Shown here: piece after piece, positions 34,870-43,638 of the stretch
Layout: every line of letters begins with the position of its first letter
Numbering within the stretch: the first letter of the stretch is position 1
Program-made: the position numbers and the translations under genes
DNA from: Acidobacteriaceae bacterium
GTDB taxonomy: Bacteria > Acidobacteriota > Terriglobia > Terriglobales > Acidobacteriaceae
Direction of reading: 5' to 3'
Assembly (NCBI GenBank): GCA_003151155.1
Contig: PLWX01000053.1
Span: 1-45,529 of the forward strand
Length of the DNA: 45,529 nucleotides
The notes under the pieces: generated by a model
The model's input: the letters and a program-made list of their open reading frames with translations, nothing else
Database searches by the model: none
What the model was told of the DNA's origin: nothing

Positions 34870-34903
34870 TGAACAATTTCCTTCTCGTCGCGAAGCCCTG
34901 TTC

Positions 34904-36289
34904 CTATCTGTGCGCCATCGCCGGAAGCCCATACTCCCCGGCAATGAATTTATTCGCGTACGGGCCGTTACACATCTCTTCGATCAACTGCTCTGCTTGC
35001 TGCGGCAATCCATCGATCTCGCGGCGCAACTTATCGAGCCATCGCTTTTCGCGAGGTATGAGCCTCAATTCCCCGGATTCGGCGGCGCGCGCCAATTCGG
35101 TCCCAGCGCAGCGCGCGGCAACCACGGTCTGATCGTAGGGTGACTGCTGCTCTTCAATCTTCGCAGCGATATTCAACACGACATCAGGGCGAAGCACCCA
35201 CGCCTGTGGATCAAGGGAGGCATCGGACTCGACCAGGAGATCGCGCATTCGGATTGCGTCCTCCTTCGAGCGCGCCGAGGCCACATTCAGCAGGCGGCAG
35301 TCATAGGCGAGTTGCTCCATCGAAACCGTGGGAGCATACGCGCTCAAAAGGCGAACGTACTGCACCGACTCGTTCGACCAGGAATCGCAGACAGCCTGCG
35401 CGATATTGCCCACGTGGGTAAGGTGCGCGCAAGCCGAGCTGCGTCCTTCCATGGAGATCGGAACTCCGGCGATCGCCTTGATGTATGGGCCCTCGTAGGC
35501 GCAGTCCTTGCTTGGGCCCTTGGCGCCCATGCGATAGGCGACCAGACTGCGCGGCACGGACGCGACCCGAACGATGGCCGCCAGCACGCGCGGAATGAAC
35601 TGCTGGTCGGCGAGTACCATGGCCGTGTTTCCGAAAGCGCACGCGGCATCGCCCGCGGGAACGATATTGGTGTGCGAACAAACATCGACCATGTGCGTCC
35701 AAAGGAATTCCATGTCGCGCGCGGCGAGCGTCGATAGGCCGAAAACTAATCCACGAATGTCTCCGAATCGGAGCGCATCGTCGCACACTTCCTTTCCGCC
35801 GGTGGACTCAATGGAAAGCAAATCAGCACCGGCGCCGGCGGCCCGCTGAAACGACTCCTTCATCGCCTCCCAGTACTGTCCACTTCTCATGCGCGATGGC
35901 GAATAGAAGTCACGAGTGTCGTTGGGGGTGAAACGCAGAGCGCTCTGCAGTCCGTGCTTTTCGTGAAAGTCCCGTAACGCCGTCGCCAGGATCTCGACGA
36001 TCTCGATGCCCCATCCGGGACGATTGGTCATCGCCGGAAGGGTTTCAAATTCCACCAGTAAGCCGGGAACTTCCAAGTCAACCGCACGGGCAGCGACGCC
36101 TTGAATGATTTCCTGGTACTGCCGGCGAACTTCGGGCCAGCTGGTTTCGTCGATGGCGATAGCGGGCAGGGTGAAGTTGATCTCAGGAATAACCGTCCCG
36201 GTGCCCAGCTCAACACCGCGTCCGCACTTTACAGGGTAAGGAGCCCAACCAAAGAGGAAGTCATCGAGATTCTTGATCGCCAAACTCAC
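34904..36289 (-). CDS. mtaB: MtaB-like zinc methyltransferase (substrate:corrinoid)
   Basis: A 461-residue enzyme of the methanol:corrinoid methyltransferase type, starting at GTG 36289. The likely zinc ligands are Glu161 (LLSIESTGGKE), Cys217 (PAGDAACAFGNTAM) and Cys263 (GPSKDCAYEGPYIKAI), in the same order and spacing as the Glu/Cys/Cys set of Methanosarcina MtaB. Family-typical PAGDAACAFGNTA and KDCAYEGP blocks are intact, so it looks active. It would remove a methyl group from methanol or a methoxy compound and place it on the neighbouring corrinoid protein. Relatives act on methanol; acting on a methoxylated sugar would be new. It is the head of the methyltransferase operon, after a small ORF. 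Confidence 0.88.
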   Translation of the reverse strand: MSLAIKNLDDFLFGWAPYPVKCGRGVELGTGTVIPEINFTLPAIAIDETSWPEVRRQYQEIIQGVAARAVDLEVPGLLVEFETLPAMTNRPGWGIEIVEILATALRDFHEKHGLQSALRFTPNDTRDFYSPSRMRSGQYWEAMKESFQRAAGAGADLLSIESTGGKEVCDDALRFGDIRGLVFGLSTLAARDMEFLWTHMVDVCSHTNIVPAGDAACAFGNTAMVLADQQFIPRVLAAIVRVASVPRSLVAYRMGAKGPSKDCAYEGPYIKAIAGVPISMEGRSSACAHLTHVGNIAQAVCDSWSNESVQYVRLLSAYAPTVSMEQLAYDCRLLNVASARSKEDAIRMRDLLVESDASLDPQAWVLRPDVVLNIAAKIEEQQSPYDQTVVAARCAGTELARAAESGELRLIPREKRWLDKLRREIDGLPQQAEQLIEEMCNGPYANKFIAGEYGLPAMAHR

Positions 36290-36324
36290 GGGTACGTCAC
36301 TCTCCGCAGCGGAACCTCACGACA

Positions 36325-36516
36325 TCAATCGTGGATTTCGATTCCGTCCTGCATCGGAACAAAACAATGCTCCCCGTCGGGAGCTGGATAAAAGCCAAAA
36401 TAGTTATGAAGAACAAATGGCGCCGGAAGAGCGATCGATCCGTAATCTAAGTACGGGTCGTACAAAGGTACGCGCTCGCCATGCCAATCGCGGATTGTCG
36501 CTCGGGACGTGTCCAT
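36325..36516 (-). CDS. Small hypothetical protein (63 aa) upstream of mtaB
   Basis: The ATG at 36516 is preceded by GAAGGG with six-base spacing, and the stop lies 35 bases before the MtaB-like start on the same strand. The 63-residue product has a normal, non-repetitive composition, rich in Tyr, Asp and Pro, ending FYPAPDGEHCFVPMQDGIEIHD. It has no signal peptide or membrane helix. I do not recognise it. A small partner or leader peptide of the methyltransferase operon, or the remnant of a larger gene, are both possible. The good ribosome site and operon-like spacing favour a real gene. Confidence 0.5.
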   Translation of the reverse strand: MDTSRATIRDWHGERVPLYDPYLDYGSIALPAPFVLHNYFGFYPAPDGEHCFVPMQDGIEIHD

Positions 36517-36865
36517 ATCGGCCCTTCGTCGAAGGAGCCCTCCGACAGCCATGGCGAGAATATTCCTCGCACATTGGGTGTGTCGTCGCCACAATTGACT
36601 GCATTGTGTATCAGGTTGACAGAATCGGAGAAAGCCGCGTCAGAATTGTGATAATGGCGAACAACATCGGCAAAGCCACCAGACGAATGCAAATGGAATA
36701 CATCTTCTCGTCAATCGTGTCGAGGACTCGGGGGAATTCCGGGAGTTACAGTTACTCGGTTGAGTTGATTGATCGATTGTTGATCTATTAAATGGTCGTT
36801 GTTATGCGTGCTTCCTTTTTTCCAATCCGGCTTAAGCCAAATTCCAGCGATTTTCCGAAAGGCCT
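36517..36865. promoter_or_regulatory. Divergent region between methyltransferase and GH2 operons
   Basis: About 350 bases without a gene between the two divergent units. On the plus strand TTGATT (36765-36770), a 17-base spacer and TTAAAT (36788-36793) form a plausible promoter for the GH2 operon. Repeated GATTGATC/GATTGTTGATC sequence overlaps it (36767-36785) and could be a regulator site. I could not identify a clear promoter for the minus strand. Confidence 0.45.
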
Positions 36866-39415
36866 ATGACGCCAAAGACACGTCGTGATTTCCTGAAGGA
36901 TGTGGCTGTTTGCGGCGCAGCATTGCCGCTCCTGTATTCCGCGACGCCCGCTCTGGCGCTGCGCGAAACCTCCGAGCGCGCTCGCACGCGCATTGACCTC
37001 GGCGAAACTCCCTGGAGATTCGCAAAGCTGGATGCTTTTCCGTGGGCGAAGGACCCGGTGTTCCACGATGACGCTTGGGCAGAGGTCGGCATCCCTCACT
37101 GCTACAACGATACCGATACCTACCAGAACATCTCCCAGAACCAGGCATATCGCGGACCGGCCTTCTACCGCAAACATTTCCGGATCGATCCGAAATACAA
37201 GGGCAAGAAGTTCTTCCTCGAGTTCCAGAGCGTCGATGTCGGCGCGGCGGTTTACATCAATGGAACGTTCAAGCCCGGAAATACCGAGGTGAAGCAGTAT
37301 CAGGACGTGACCCACGTCGGCTGCTTCCTGCCCTTTACGGTTGATATTACAAATGATGTTCGCTTCGACGGCGACAACGTGATCGCGGTTCGCGTTTCCA
37401 ACGCTGACCAGACCTTCTTCACCTGGCCGGGCTTCGGCACATTTCTGGGACTCGGCATGGGATTCGGCGGGATCGTAGGACGCGTCTACCTCCACATCGT
37501 CGATTCCGTACACATTCCCTTGAACGTATATTCGCCCCTGAATCAATGGGGAACGAACTTCGGCACCACCGCCATTGAGAACGGCACCGCCAAACTGAAG
37601 TTCCAGGTAAACGTGAATAACGATTCCAGTGCGGCGAGAGATGTCAGTGTCGTCACCCGGGTTCTGGACGCCGAAGGAAAAGCGGCGCTAACGCTACGCA
37701 CCACCCGGTCGGTTCCCGCAAAGTCGTCGCACATCTTCGAGCATTCCGGGGAGATCCCCGGTGCGCAGTTGTGGTACCCGGCGAACAGCCCACACGGAAA
37801 GCCTTATCTCTACACAGTCGTAAACACACTTGAAAGCGAAGACGCGGCAATCGATTCCGTTGTCGAGACGCTCGGAATTCGCACGATCACGTGGGATGAC
37901 GACTACGGGTATGTCAACGGCAAGAAGCACTTGCTGAACGGATTCGGGCTTCGCAATAGCTATCCTGCTCTGGGGGCCGCTGTTACCCCGGAGTTGCAGT
38001 GGCGGGACATCAAGCTGATTGCCGACGGTGGAGGGAATGCGCTCCGCATTGGGCACTTCCCTCCTGCCATGGATATTCTTGCCGCCTGTGACGCCTATGG
38101 AGTCCTGGTGATCTCCGACAGCGGAGACGACGAGTGGACAGTGCACGGGGAACCCGCGCTCACCTACAAGAAGGAATACGACCGCGACATGATGGTGAGT
38201 TTCCGCAATCATGCCGCACTCGCGGTGTGGGAATCGAATAACGGCCTTGCGCAGAAGAACGCTCCGGACTTCTATTCTCCGAAAACGAGCGAGGAGTTCG
38301 TGGACCGTTGGGACACGATTCAACCGCGCATTGTATCCAGCCGCGATACATCCGACTACTGGCCCAAAGATCGCAAGATCATGATCGGCTACACCGCCAA
38401 CTATAAGAAGGTCGCGGGCTCCCCCTCGTTGAACATGGAGTGCTATTACCGGGGCGAGGCGCGCTTCGATTACGACCACGAAAAAGAGAACGCCGACTTC
38501 TTCGTCAAGCAGTACAACTCCAACATCCAGGACAAAGCATGCGGCTGGATCCTATGGATGCTCACCGAGGCCATGGAATCGCCGTTCATGCCATTTCTGA
38601 ACGGGAAGACCTATCAAAAGGCGCTGGGGTCCTGCGCGCTCGACGGCAACCGTTTTCCGAAGCTTGTCTATCGGATTTTCCAAACCGCAATTTGGACACC
38701 GTTCGAGCAGAAGCCCGGCGTGGTTCTCCAGAGCCACTGGAATTATTCCGGAGTGCAGACGGTCGATGCCTGGAGTAATTGTCCACAGGTCGAGCTCTTC
38801 GTGAACGGAGCGAGCCAGGGCAAGCGCAAGCCCGATGCTCAGGGCCGAAGCACATGGGAAGGCATCTCCTTCGCACCGGGTGAGTTAAAGGCCGTGGGTC
38901 TCGACAATGACGGAAAGGCAGTGTGCACCGATAGCCGCAAGACTGCCGGTGCTCCGCATCGGGTCCTTTTGCAGGTGGAGCCGGGTCTTACCAAACCGAA
39001 CGGCGAGCAGTTCGGCGTCCGCGCGAATGGAACGGACGTGGCGCTTGTCACGGCAACCATCGTGGACGCGAAGGGTCTACGGTGTCCGCTCGCGGACCAG
39101 ACACTTCATTTCTCCGTAGCCGGCAAGGGGCAGTATCTCGGGTCGTACAACTTCTACGTGGATCCGGAAAAACTGGTTGGCTATCACGCCCCGGGTGATC
39201 CTGAGCTGCAGGCCGAAGGTGGACTCATGCGCATTGCGGTACGTTCGACCTTTGCGCCGGGGGCGGTCCGCGTGACCGCGACCGCGCCCGGACTGCAATC
39301 CGGCTCGGCCACGTTCTCTACCGTGCCGTCCGGCGCTGGACTACAACAGAAGTCGTCGATCGGTTCCTTAACGCGGCGTCTGCTCTACTTCGGCGATGGC
39401 GAGCCACTGGCATGA
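36866..39415 (+). CDS. Tat-exported GH2 glycosidase (beta-galactosidase-like)
   Basis: 849 residues. The N-terminus is a Tat signal (TRRDFLKDVAVCGAALPLLYS). GH2 sugar-binding, immunoglobulin-like and barrel domains follow (about 45-215, 235-340, 345-640), then C-terminal beta domains with a DUF4982-like segment near 660-720. The usual acid/base motif (W-x-x-x-NE) reads AVWESNNG at 453-460, with Glu456 instead of the standard NE. The nucleophile region is probably NMECYYRGE (525-531). Such variants are known among GH2 relatives of uncertain specificity. It should be an exported enzyme freeing a beta-linked sugar. Its stop overlaps the start of the next gene by four bases (ATGA), so it heads the operon. 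The catalytic status of Glu456 is inferred. Confidence 0.85.
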   Translation: MTPKTRRDFLKDVAVCGAALPLLYSATPALALRETSERARTRIDLGETPWRFAKLDAFPWAKDPVFHDDAWAEVGIPHCYNDTDTYQNISQNQAYRGPAFYRKHFRIDPKYKGKKFFLEFQSVDVGAAVYINGTFKPGNTEVKQYQDVTHVGCFLPFTVDITNDVRFDGDNVIAVRVSNADQTFFTWPGFGTFLGLGMGFGGIVGRVYLHIVDSVHIPLNVYSPLNQWGTNFGTTAIENGTAKLKFQVNVNNDSSAARDVSVVTRVLDAEGKAALTLRTTRSVPAKSSHIFEHSGEIPGAQLWYPANSPHGKPYLYTVVNTLESEDAAIDSVVETLGIRTITWDDDYGYVNGKKHLLNGFGLRNSYPALGAAVTPELQWRDIKLIADGGGNALRIGHFPPAMDILAACDAYGVLVISDSGDDEWTVHGEPALTYKKEYDRDMMVSFRNHAALAVWESNNGLAQKNAPDFYSPKTSEEFVDRWDTIQPRIVSSRDTSDYWPKDRKIMIGYTANYKKVAGSPSLNMECYYRGEARFDYDHEKENADFFVKQYNSNIQDKACGWILWMLTEAMESPFMPFLNGKTYQKALGSCALDGNRFPKLVYRIFQTAIWTPFEQKPGVVLQSHWNYSGVQTVDAWSNCPQVELFVNGASQGKRKPDAQGRSTWEGISFAPGELKAVGLDNDGKAVCTDSRKTAGAPHRVLLQVEPGLTKPNGEQFGVRANGTDVALVTATIVDAKGLRCPLADQTLHFSVAGKGQYLGSYNFYVDPEKLVGYHAPGDPELQAEGGLMRIAVRSTFAPGAVRVTATAPGLQSGSATFSTVPSGAGLQQKSSIGSLTRRLLYFGDGEPLA

Positions 39416-40296
39416 ACGTGAAGTCGGTGGTCTCGTCCAAGAATCTGTTGGGCGAGAGTCCGCTTTGGCATCCGGGGGAGCGCGCTGTTTATTGGGTCGA
39501 TATCAACGGATGTCGCATTCATCGCTTTGATCCGGCGCACCCCGAATTGCAGACGTGGCAGTTCAGCGAACCGGTCACGACGCTTGCACTCACCACGGAT
39601 GACGCGCTGCTGCTGGTGGCTCTGGGCGGCCGGTTGTTGCTGTGGAATTCCGCCGGAGACGAAAGAACGGAATTCGTGACGGTCGAAAAACGCTGGCCTG
39701 GCCACCGGTTGAACGACGGCGGGGCCGCACCGGATGGGAGTTTGTGGGTCGGCAGCATGCAGAACAATGTTGCCGAAGATGGATCCGAAATCCCCATCTC
39801 TGAAAGCACCGGCGCGCTTTACCGGGTGTTGCCGAGTGGCGATGTTACGATTGCAGACGCGGGCTTCGGAATCACCAATACGATCGTCTGGAATTCTGCG
39901 GCCACGCATTTCTACTGCGGATGTTCTCTGGAGGGCGTGCTCTACAAATATCTCTACGAGGTCCGCACTGGTTCACTCGGGGAGCGAAGCGTTTTCGTGC
40001 GCGCTGCGTATCCCGGGGTTCCCGACGGATCGGCGACAGACGCGAACGATGTTCTGTGGAATTGCCGCCATTCGGGAAAGTGTATTCTCGGGTTCGCGCC
40101 CAACGGCGAGTTGATCCAAACCATCGACATGCCCGCGACACACATCACCAACTGCGTATTTGGCGATGACGACCTGCGGACGCTCTACGTGACGAGCGCA
40201 TCGCTTGGGGCACCCAAGGGCGAGATGCTCGCTGGTAATTTGTTCTCCATACGCATGGACACGCCCGGACCCGAACCATTCCGCTTCCGGGTTTAG
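39412..40296 (+). CDS. SMP-30/gluconolactonase-family sugar lactonase
   Basis: A 294-residue six-bladed propeller of the SMP-30 family. Metal and substrate residues are visible: Glu15 (LLGESPLWHP), Asn101 (HRLNDGGAAPDG), Asn156 (FGITNTIVW) and Asp205 (GVPDGSATDANDVLW). It opens a sugar 1,4- or 1,5-lactone to the free aldonic acid in the cytoplasm. The start overlaps the GH2 stop (ATGA), showing translational coupling. In the pathway it works between the SDR at 40318, which makes the lactone, and the dehydratase at 41129. Confidence 0.9.
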   Translation: MNVKSVVSSKNLLGESPLWHPGERAVYWVDINGCRIHRFDPAHPELQTWQFSEPVTTLALTTDDALLLVALGGRLLLWNSAGDERTEFVTVEKRWPGHRLNDGGAAPDGSLWVGSMQNNVAEDGSEIPISESTGALYRVLPSGDVTIADAGFGITNTIVWNSAATHFYCGCSLEGVLYKYLYEVRTGSLGERSVFVRAAYPGVPDGSATDANDVLWNCRHSGKCILGFAPNGELIQTIDMPATHITNCVFGDDDLRTLYVTSASLGAPKGEMLAGNLFSIRMDTPGPEPFRFRV

Positions 40297-40317
40297 CGGT
40301 AACACTTACGAGGAAAC

Positions 40318-41103
40318 ATGAACTCGGGATTCTTGAGCAATCGGACGGCGCTCGTCACCGGTGCGAGCAAAGGCGTGGGAAAAGGAATTGCACTCGAACT
40401 TGCGCGCAACGGATGCCGTGTCATCGTGAATTATCACGATGACGCCGCTGGGGCCGAGGCGACCGTCGCTGAAGCGCAGTCTTTCGGCGCTGAGGCTTTC
40501 TCAGTGCGCGGAGATGTCGGACAAGGACGCGATGTGGAACAGATGTTTGCAGAAAGTCTCTCCCGTGTCCTGCGCATAGACATCCTCGTGAACAACGCAG
40601 GCGTGCAAACCTGGGCCCCTCTCATGGAATTGCGCGAAGAAGATTGGGACCGCGATATTCGCACCAACCTGAAAGGCTGCTTTCTGTGCACCAAGGCCGC
40701 GGCGAAACACATGCGCCAGCAAGGTGGCGGCGTCATCGTCAACATTGGCTCCGGATCCAGCAAAGTTCCCTTCCCGCGCCTGGTGGCTTATACCGCCAGT
40801 AAGGGCGGCATCGAGATGTTCACCAAGGTGGCCGCCATCGAGCTCGGGCATTATGGGATTCGCGTCAACTGCGTGGCTCCGGGAGCGATCGTGATCGAGC
40901 GCACCGATAAGGAAGATCCGAATTACAGCAAGACATGGGGCGAGAACACTCCGCTCAGACGCGTCGGCACCCCGCGAGACGTGGGACAGGCGGTGGCCTT
41001 TCTCGCCGGAGATCAATCCTCCTACATCAGCGGACAAACGCTGTGGGTGGATGGCGCGGCCTTCACCAAGGCGAGTTGGCCCTACCAACTCGAATGGGAC
41101 TAG
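40318..41103 (+). CDS. SDR sugar 1-dehydrogenase
   Basis: 261 residues, classical short-chain dehydrogenase. The cofactor loop is TGASKGVGKG (14-23), followed by NNAG at 92 and the catalytic Ser near 146, Tyr158 and Lys162 (YTASK). It resembles glucose 1-dehydrogenases and the sugar dehydrogenases that start non-phosphorylative pathways. Its gene lies between the lactonase and the dehydratase, so oxidation of an aldose (perhaps L-fucose, L-rhamnose or a methylated relative) to its lactone is the likely task. The NAD/NADP choice and the exact sugar cannot be read from sequence. Confidence 0.85.
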   Translation: MNSGFLSNRTALVTGASKGVGKGIALELARNGCRVIVNYHDDAAGAEATVAEAQSFGAEAFSVRGDVGQGRDVEQMFAESLSRVLRIDILVNNAGVQTWAPLMELREEDWDRDIRTNLKGCFLCTKAAAKHMRQQGGGVIVNIGSGSSKVPFPRLVAYTASKGGIEMFTKVAAIELGHYGIRVNCVAPGAIVIERTDKEDPNYSKTWGENTPLRRVGTPRDVGQAVAFLAGDQSSYISGQTLWVDGAAFTKASWPYQLEWD

Positions 41104-41128
41104 TGCTCTGTAGGGAAAAGGAAGCGCG

Positions 41129-42865
41129 ATGTCAGAGGAAAGCGGCAAAAAGAAGTTTCGCTCCGCTGCATGGTTTGGCCGAACCGATAAAGATGGGTTC
41201 ATCCACCGCAGCTGGATGCGCAACCAGGGATGGCCGAGCCATGTGTTCGACGGCCGTCCGGTCATCGGAATCTGCAATACCTGGTCGGAGCTGAATCCCT
41301 GTAACGCCCATCTACGAACGATCGCGGAGCGAGTAAAGATCGGCGTGTGGGAAGCTGGCGGGTTCCCGCTCGAGTTTCCCGTCATGTCGATGGGCGAAAC
41401 GAACATGCGCCCGACGGCTATGTTGTTCCGGAACCTGGCCAGCATGGACGTAGAAGAGTCGATTCGTGCTAACCCGATCGACGGCGTCGTGCTACTTTGC
41501 GGATGCGACAAGACGACCCCGGCGTTGATCATGGGCGCGGCGAGCTGCGATCTGCCCGCCATCGTTGTCTCCGGTGGCGCGATGCTGAATGGAAAGTTCC
41601 AGGGGCGCGACATCGGCTCGGGCACCGATGTCTGGAGGTTCAGCGAAGCCGTAAAGGGCGGCACTATGAGCCTTCAGCAATTCATGGAGGCAGAGTCGTG
41701 CATGTCGCGTTCAGGCGGCCACTGTATGACAATGGGGACCGCATCCACCATGGCGAACATGGTCGAAGCTCTGGGGCTCGGGCTACCGCAGAATGCGGCG
41801 ATCCCCGCCGTTGATTCGCGCCGCCTGACGCTGGCCCACGAAGCAGGGCGTCGTATCGTCGCCATGGTGCACGAAGACTTGCGTCTCTCCCGCATTCTCA
41901 CCCGCGAGGCGTTCGAAAACGCGATCCGTGCCAATGGGGCAGTCGGCGGCTCGACGAATGCCGTCATTCATCTCCTGGCGATCGCCGGTCGCATTGGCGT
42001 GCGGCTTTCCTTAGAAGAATGGGACCGGCTCGGACGCGAAGTGCCCACAATCGTGGATCTCATGCCGTCGGGACGATTCCTGATGGAAGACTATTTCTAC
42101 GCTGGCGGTCTGCCGGCAGTGCTGCGGGCGCTGGGAGAGAAGGGCTTGTTGCACAAAGACACTTTGACGGTGAACGGAAAGACCATCTGGGAGAATTGCG
42201 AGAACGCCGACAACTGGAATTCGGAAGTGATCCGCGGCTTCGATCGTCCATTGGTCGAGCACGGTGGAATCGCGGTGCTTCGCGGCAATCTCGCGCCGGA
42301 TGGCGCCGTGCTGAAACCTTCCGCGGCGTCGGCGCACCTCATGAAGCATCGCGCCCGCGCTGTGGTGTTCGAGAACATTGAGCACTATCAGGAACGGATC
42401 AACGATCCTTCTCTCGATGTGGATGAGACATGCGTGCTTGTCCTGAAGAACTGCGGGCCGAAAGGCTATCCCGGCATGGCCGAAGTCGGCAACATGGGAC
42501 TGCCTCCCAAGGTGCTGAGCAAAGGCGTCACCGACATGGTCCGCATTTCGGACGCTCGCATGAGTGGCACGGCCTATGGAACTGTGGTGCTGCATACCTG
42601 CCCTGAGGCCGCCGTCGGTGGTCCGTTGGCGGTCGTTCAGGATGGCGACATGATCGAACTCGATGTGGAGGCGAGAAGGCTGCACCTCGATGTCAGCGAT
42701 CAGGAGTTGCAGGCGCGCCTCGCCAACTGGCGTGCACCCGAAACAGGGATTCGCGGCGGCTACCAGGAGCTCTACGTAAAGCATGTTATGCAGGCAAATA
42801 CCGGCGCGGACTTGGACTTTCTCGTTGGGTGCCGAGGAAGTGAAGTTACCCGCGAATCGCACTGA
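41129..42865 (+). CDS. IlvD/Edd-family sugar-acid dehydratase (L-arabonate dehydratase type)
   Basis: 578 residues. The [2Fe-2S] ligands are Cys58 (NTWSELNPCN), Cys126 (CGCDKTTPA) and Cys199 (SGGHCMTMGTAS), one residue off those of Rhizobium L-arabinonate dehydratase (579 residues). It therefore belongs to the pentonate/hexonate branch rather than to IlvD proper. It removes water from an aldonic acid to give the 2-keto-3-deoxy acid. Most known L-fuconate/L-rhamnonate routes use an enolase-family dehydratase here, so an IlvD-type enzyme with these neighbours is less common. It is followed after 14 bases by the second SDR. Confidence 0.9.
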   Translation: MSEESGKKKFRSAAWFGRTDKDGFIHRSWMRNQGWPSHVFDGRPVIGICNTWSELNPCNAHLRTIAERVKIGVWEAGGFPLEFPVMSMGETNMRPTAMLFRNLASMDVEESIRANPIDGVVLLCGCDKTTPALIMGAASCDLPAIVVSGGAMLNGKFQGRDIGSGTDVWRFSEAVKGGTMSLQQFMEAESCMSRSGGHCMTMGTASTMANMVEALGLGLPQNAAIPAVDSRRLTLAHEAGRRIVAMVHEDLRLSRILTREAFENAIRANGAVGGSTNAVIHLLAIAGRIGVRLSLEEWDRLGREVPTIVDLMPSGRFLMEDYFYAGGLPAVLRALGEKGLLHKDTLTVNGKTIWENCENADNWNSEVIRGFDRPLVEHGGIAVLRGNLAPDGAVLKPSAASAHLMKHRARAVVFENIEHYQERINDPSLDVDETCVLVLKNCGPKGYPGMAEVGNMGLPPKVLSKGVTDMVRISDARMSGTAYGTVVLHTCPEAAVGGPLAVVQDGDMIELDVEARRLHLDVSDQELQARLANWRAPETGIRGGYQELYVKHVMQANTGADLDFLVGCRGSEVTRESH

Positions 42866-42879
42866 GGAGGACAAGTGAC

Positions 42880-43623
42880 TTGTCTGACAGACTGAAAGGA
42901 AAAGTAGCGCTCGTCACCGCGGCCGGGCAGGGCATCGGGCGCGCCACGGCTCTTGCTTTCGCGCGTGAAGGCGCTCTCGTGCACGCCACCGACATCAACG
43001 ATGCGGCGCTTTCGTCGCTCGCGGAACTTTCGCCGCGCATTCAAACGAGACATCTCGACGTAACCTATCTGGGTGCGATCCAGGCGATTGCACTCGAACT
43101 CGGCGCCGTGGACGTGCTCTTCAACTGCGCCGGTTTTGTGCACAGCGGCACCATCCTGGAATGCACGGACGACCAATGGGACCTGGCTTTCCGGCTTAAC
43201 GCGAAATCCATGTTTCACATGTGCAAGGCATTCCTGCCCGGCATGCTCGCTCGCGGAAAAGGCAGCATCGTTAACGTCGCGTCCGTGGTTTCCTCGGTAA
43301 AGGGCGCGCCGAACCGCTTTGTTTATGGCTCCTCGAAAGCCGCCGTGATTGGGCTGACAAAGTCGATTGCTGCCGACTTCGTTGGCAAAGGCATCCGCTG
43401 TAATGCGATCTGCCCCGGAACGGTTCACTCTCCGTCACTGGAAGAGAGAATGGCGACCCAGGGCGATCGCGAGAAGGCACTCGCCGCGTTTGTTTCGCGG
43501 CAGCCCATGGGCAGGCTTGGCACGCCCGAAGAGATCGCGGAACTAGCAGTCTATCTCTCCAGCGACGATTCCTCATTTACCACCGGTCAGGCCCACATCA
43601 TCGATGGCGGTTGGGCCAACTGA
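42880..43623 (+). CDS. SDR, 2-keto-3-deoxy-sugar-acid dehydrogenase-like
   Basis: 247 residues from a TTG start at 42880, fixed by AGGAGG nine bases upstream (42865-42870); no ATG or GTG in frame nearby is better. The cofactor loop is TAAGQGIGRA (13-22) and the catalytic Tyr149-Lys153 lie in VYGSSKAA. The sequence resembles 2-keto-3-deoxy-L-fuconate 4-dehydrogenases (as in Xanthomonas and related species), which give the 2,4-diketo acid. The FAH-family hydrolase that would use that product follows at once, supporting this role. Confidence 0.85.
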   Translation: MSDRLKGKVALVTAAGQGIGRATALAFAREGALVHATDINDAALSSLAELSPRIQTRHLDVTYLGAIQAIALELGAVDVLFNCAGFVHSGTILECTDDQWDLAFRLNAKSMFHMCKAFLPGMLARGKGSIVNVASVVSSVKGAPNRFVYGSSKAAVIGLTKSIAADFVGKGIRCNAICPGTVHSPSLEERMATQGDREKALAAFVSRQPMGRLGTPEEIAELAVYLSSDDSSFTTGQAHIIDGGWAN

Positions 43624-43638
43624 TCTTCAGGAGCATCG

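Noticed and set aside
40501-41664. 387-codon open frame on the minus strand
   Set aside because: Antisense across the end of the SDR and the start of the dehydratase, both of which are clear genes.
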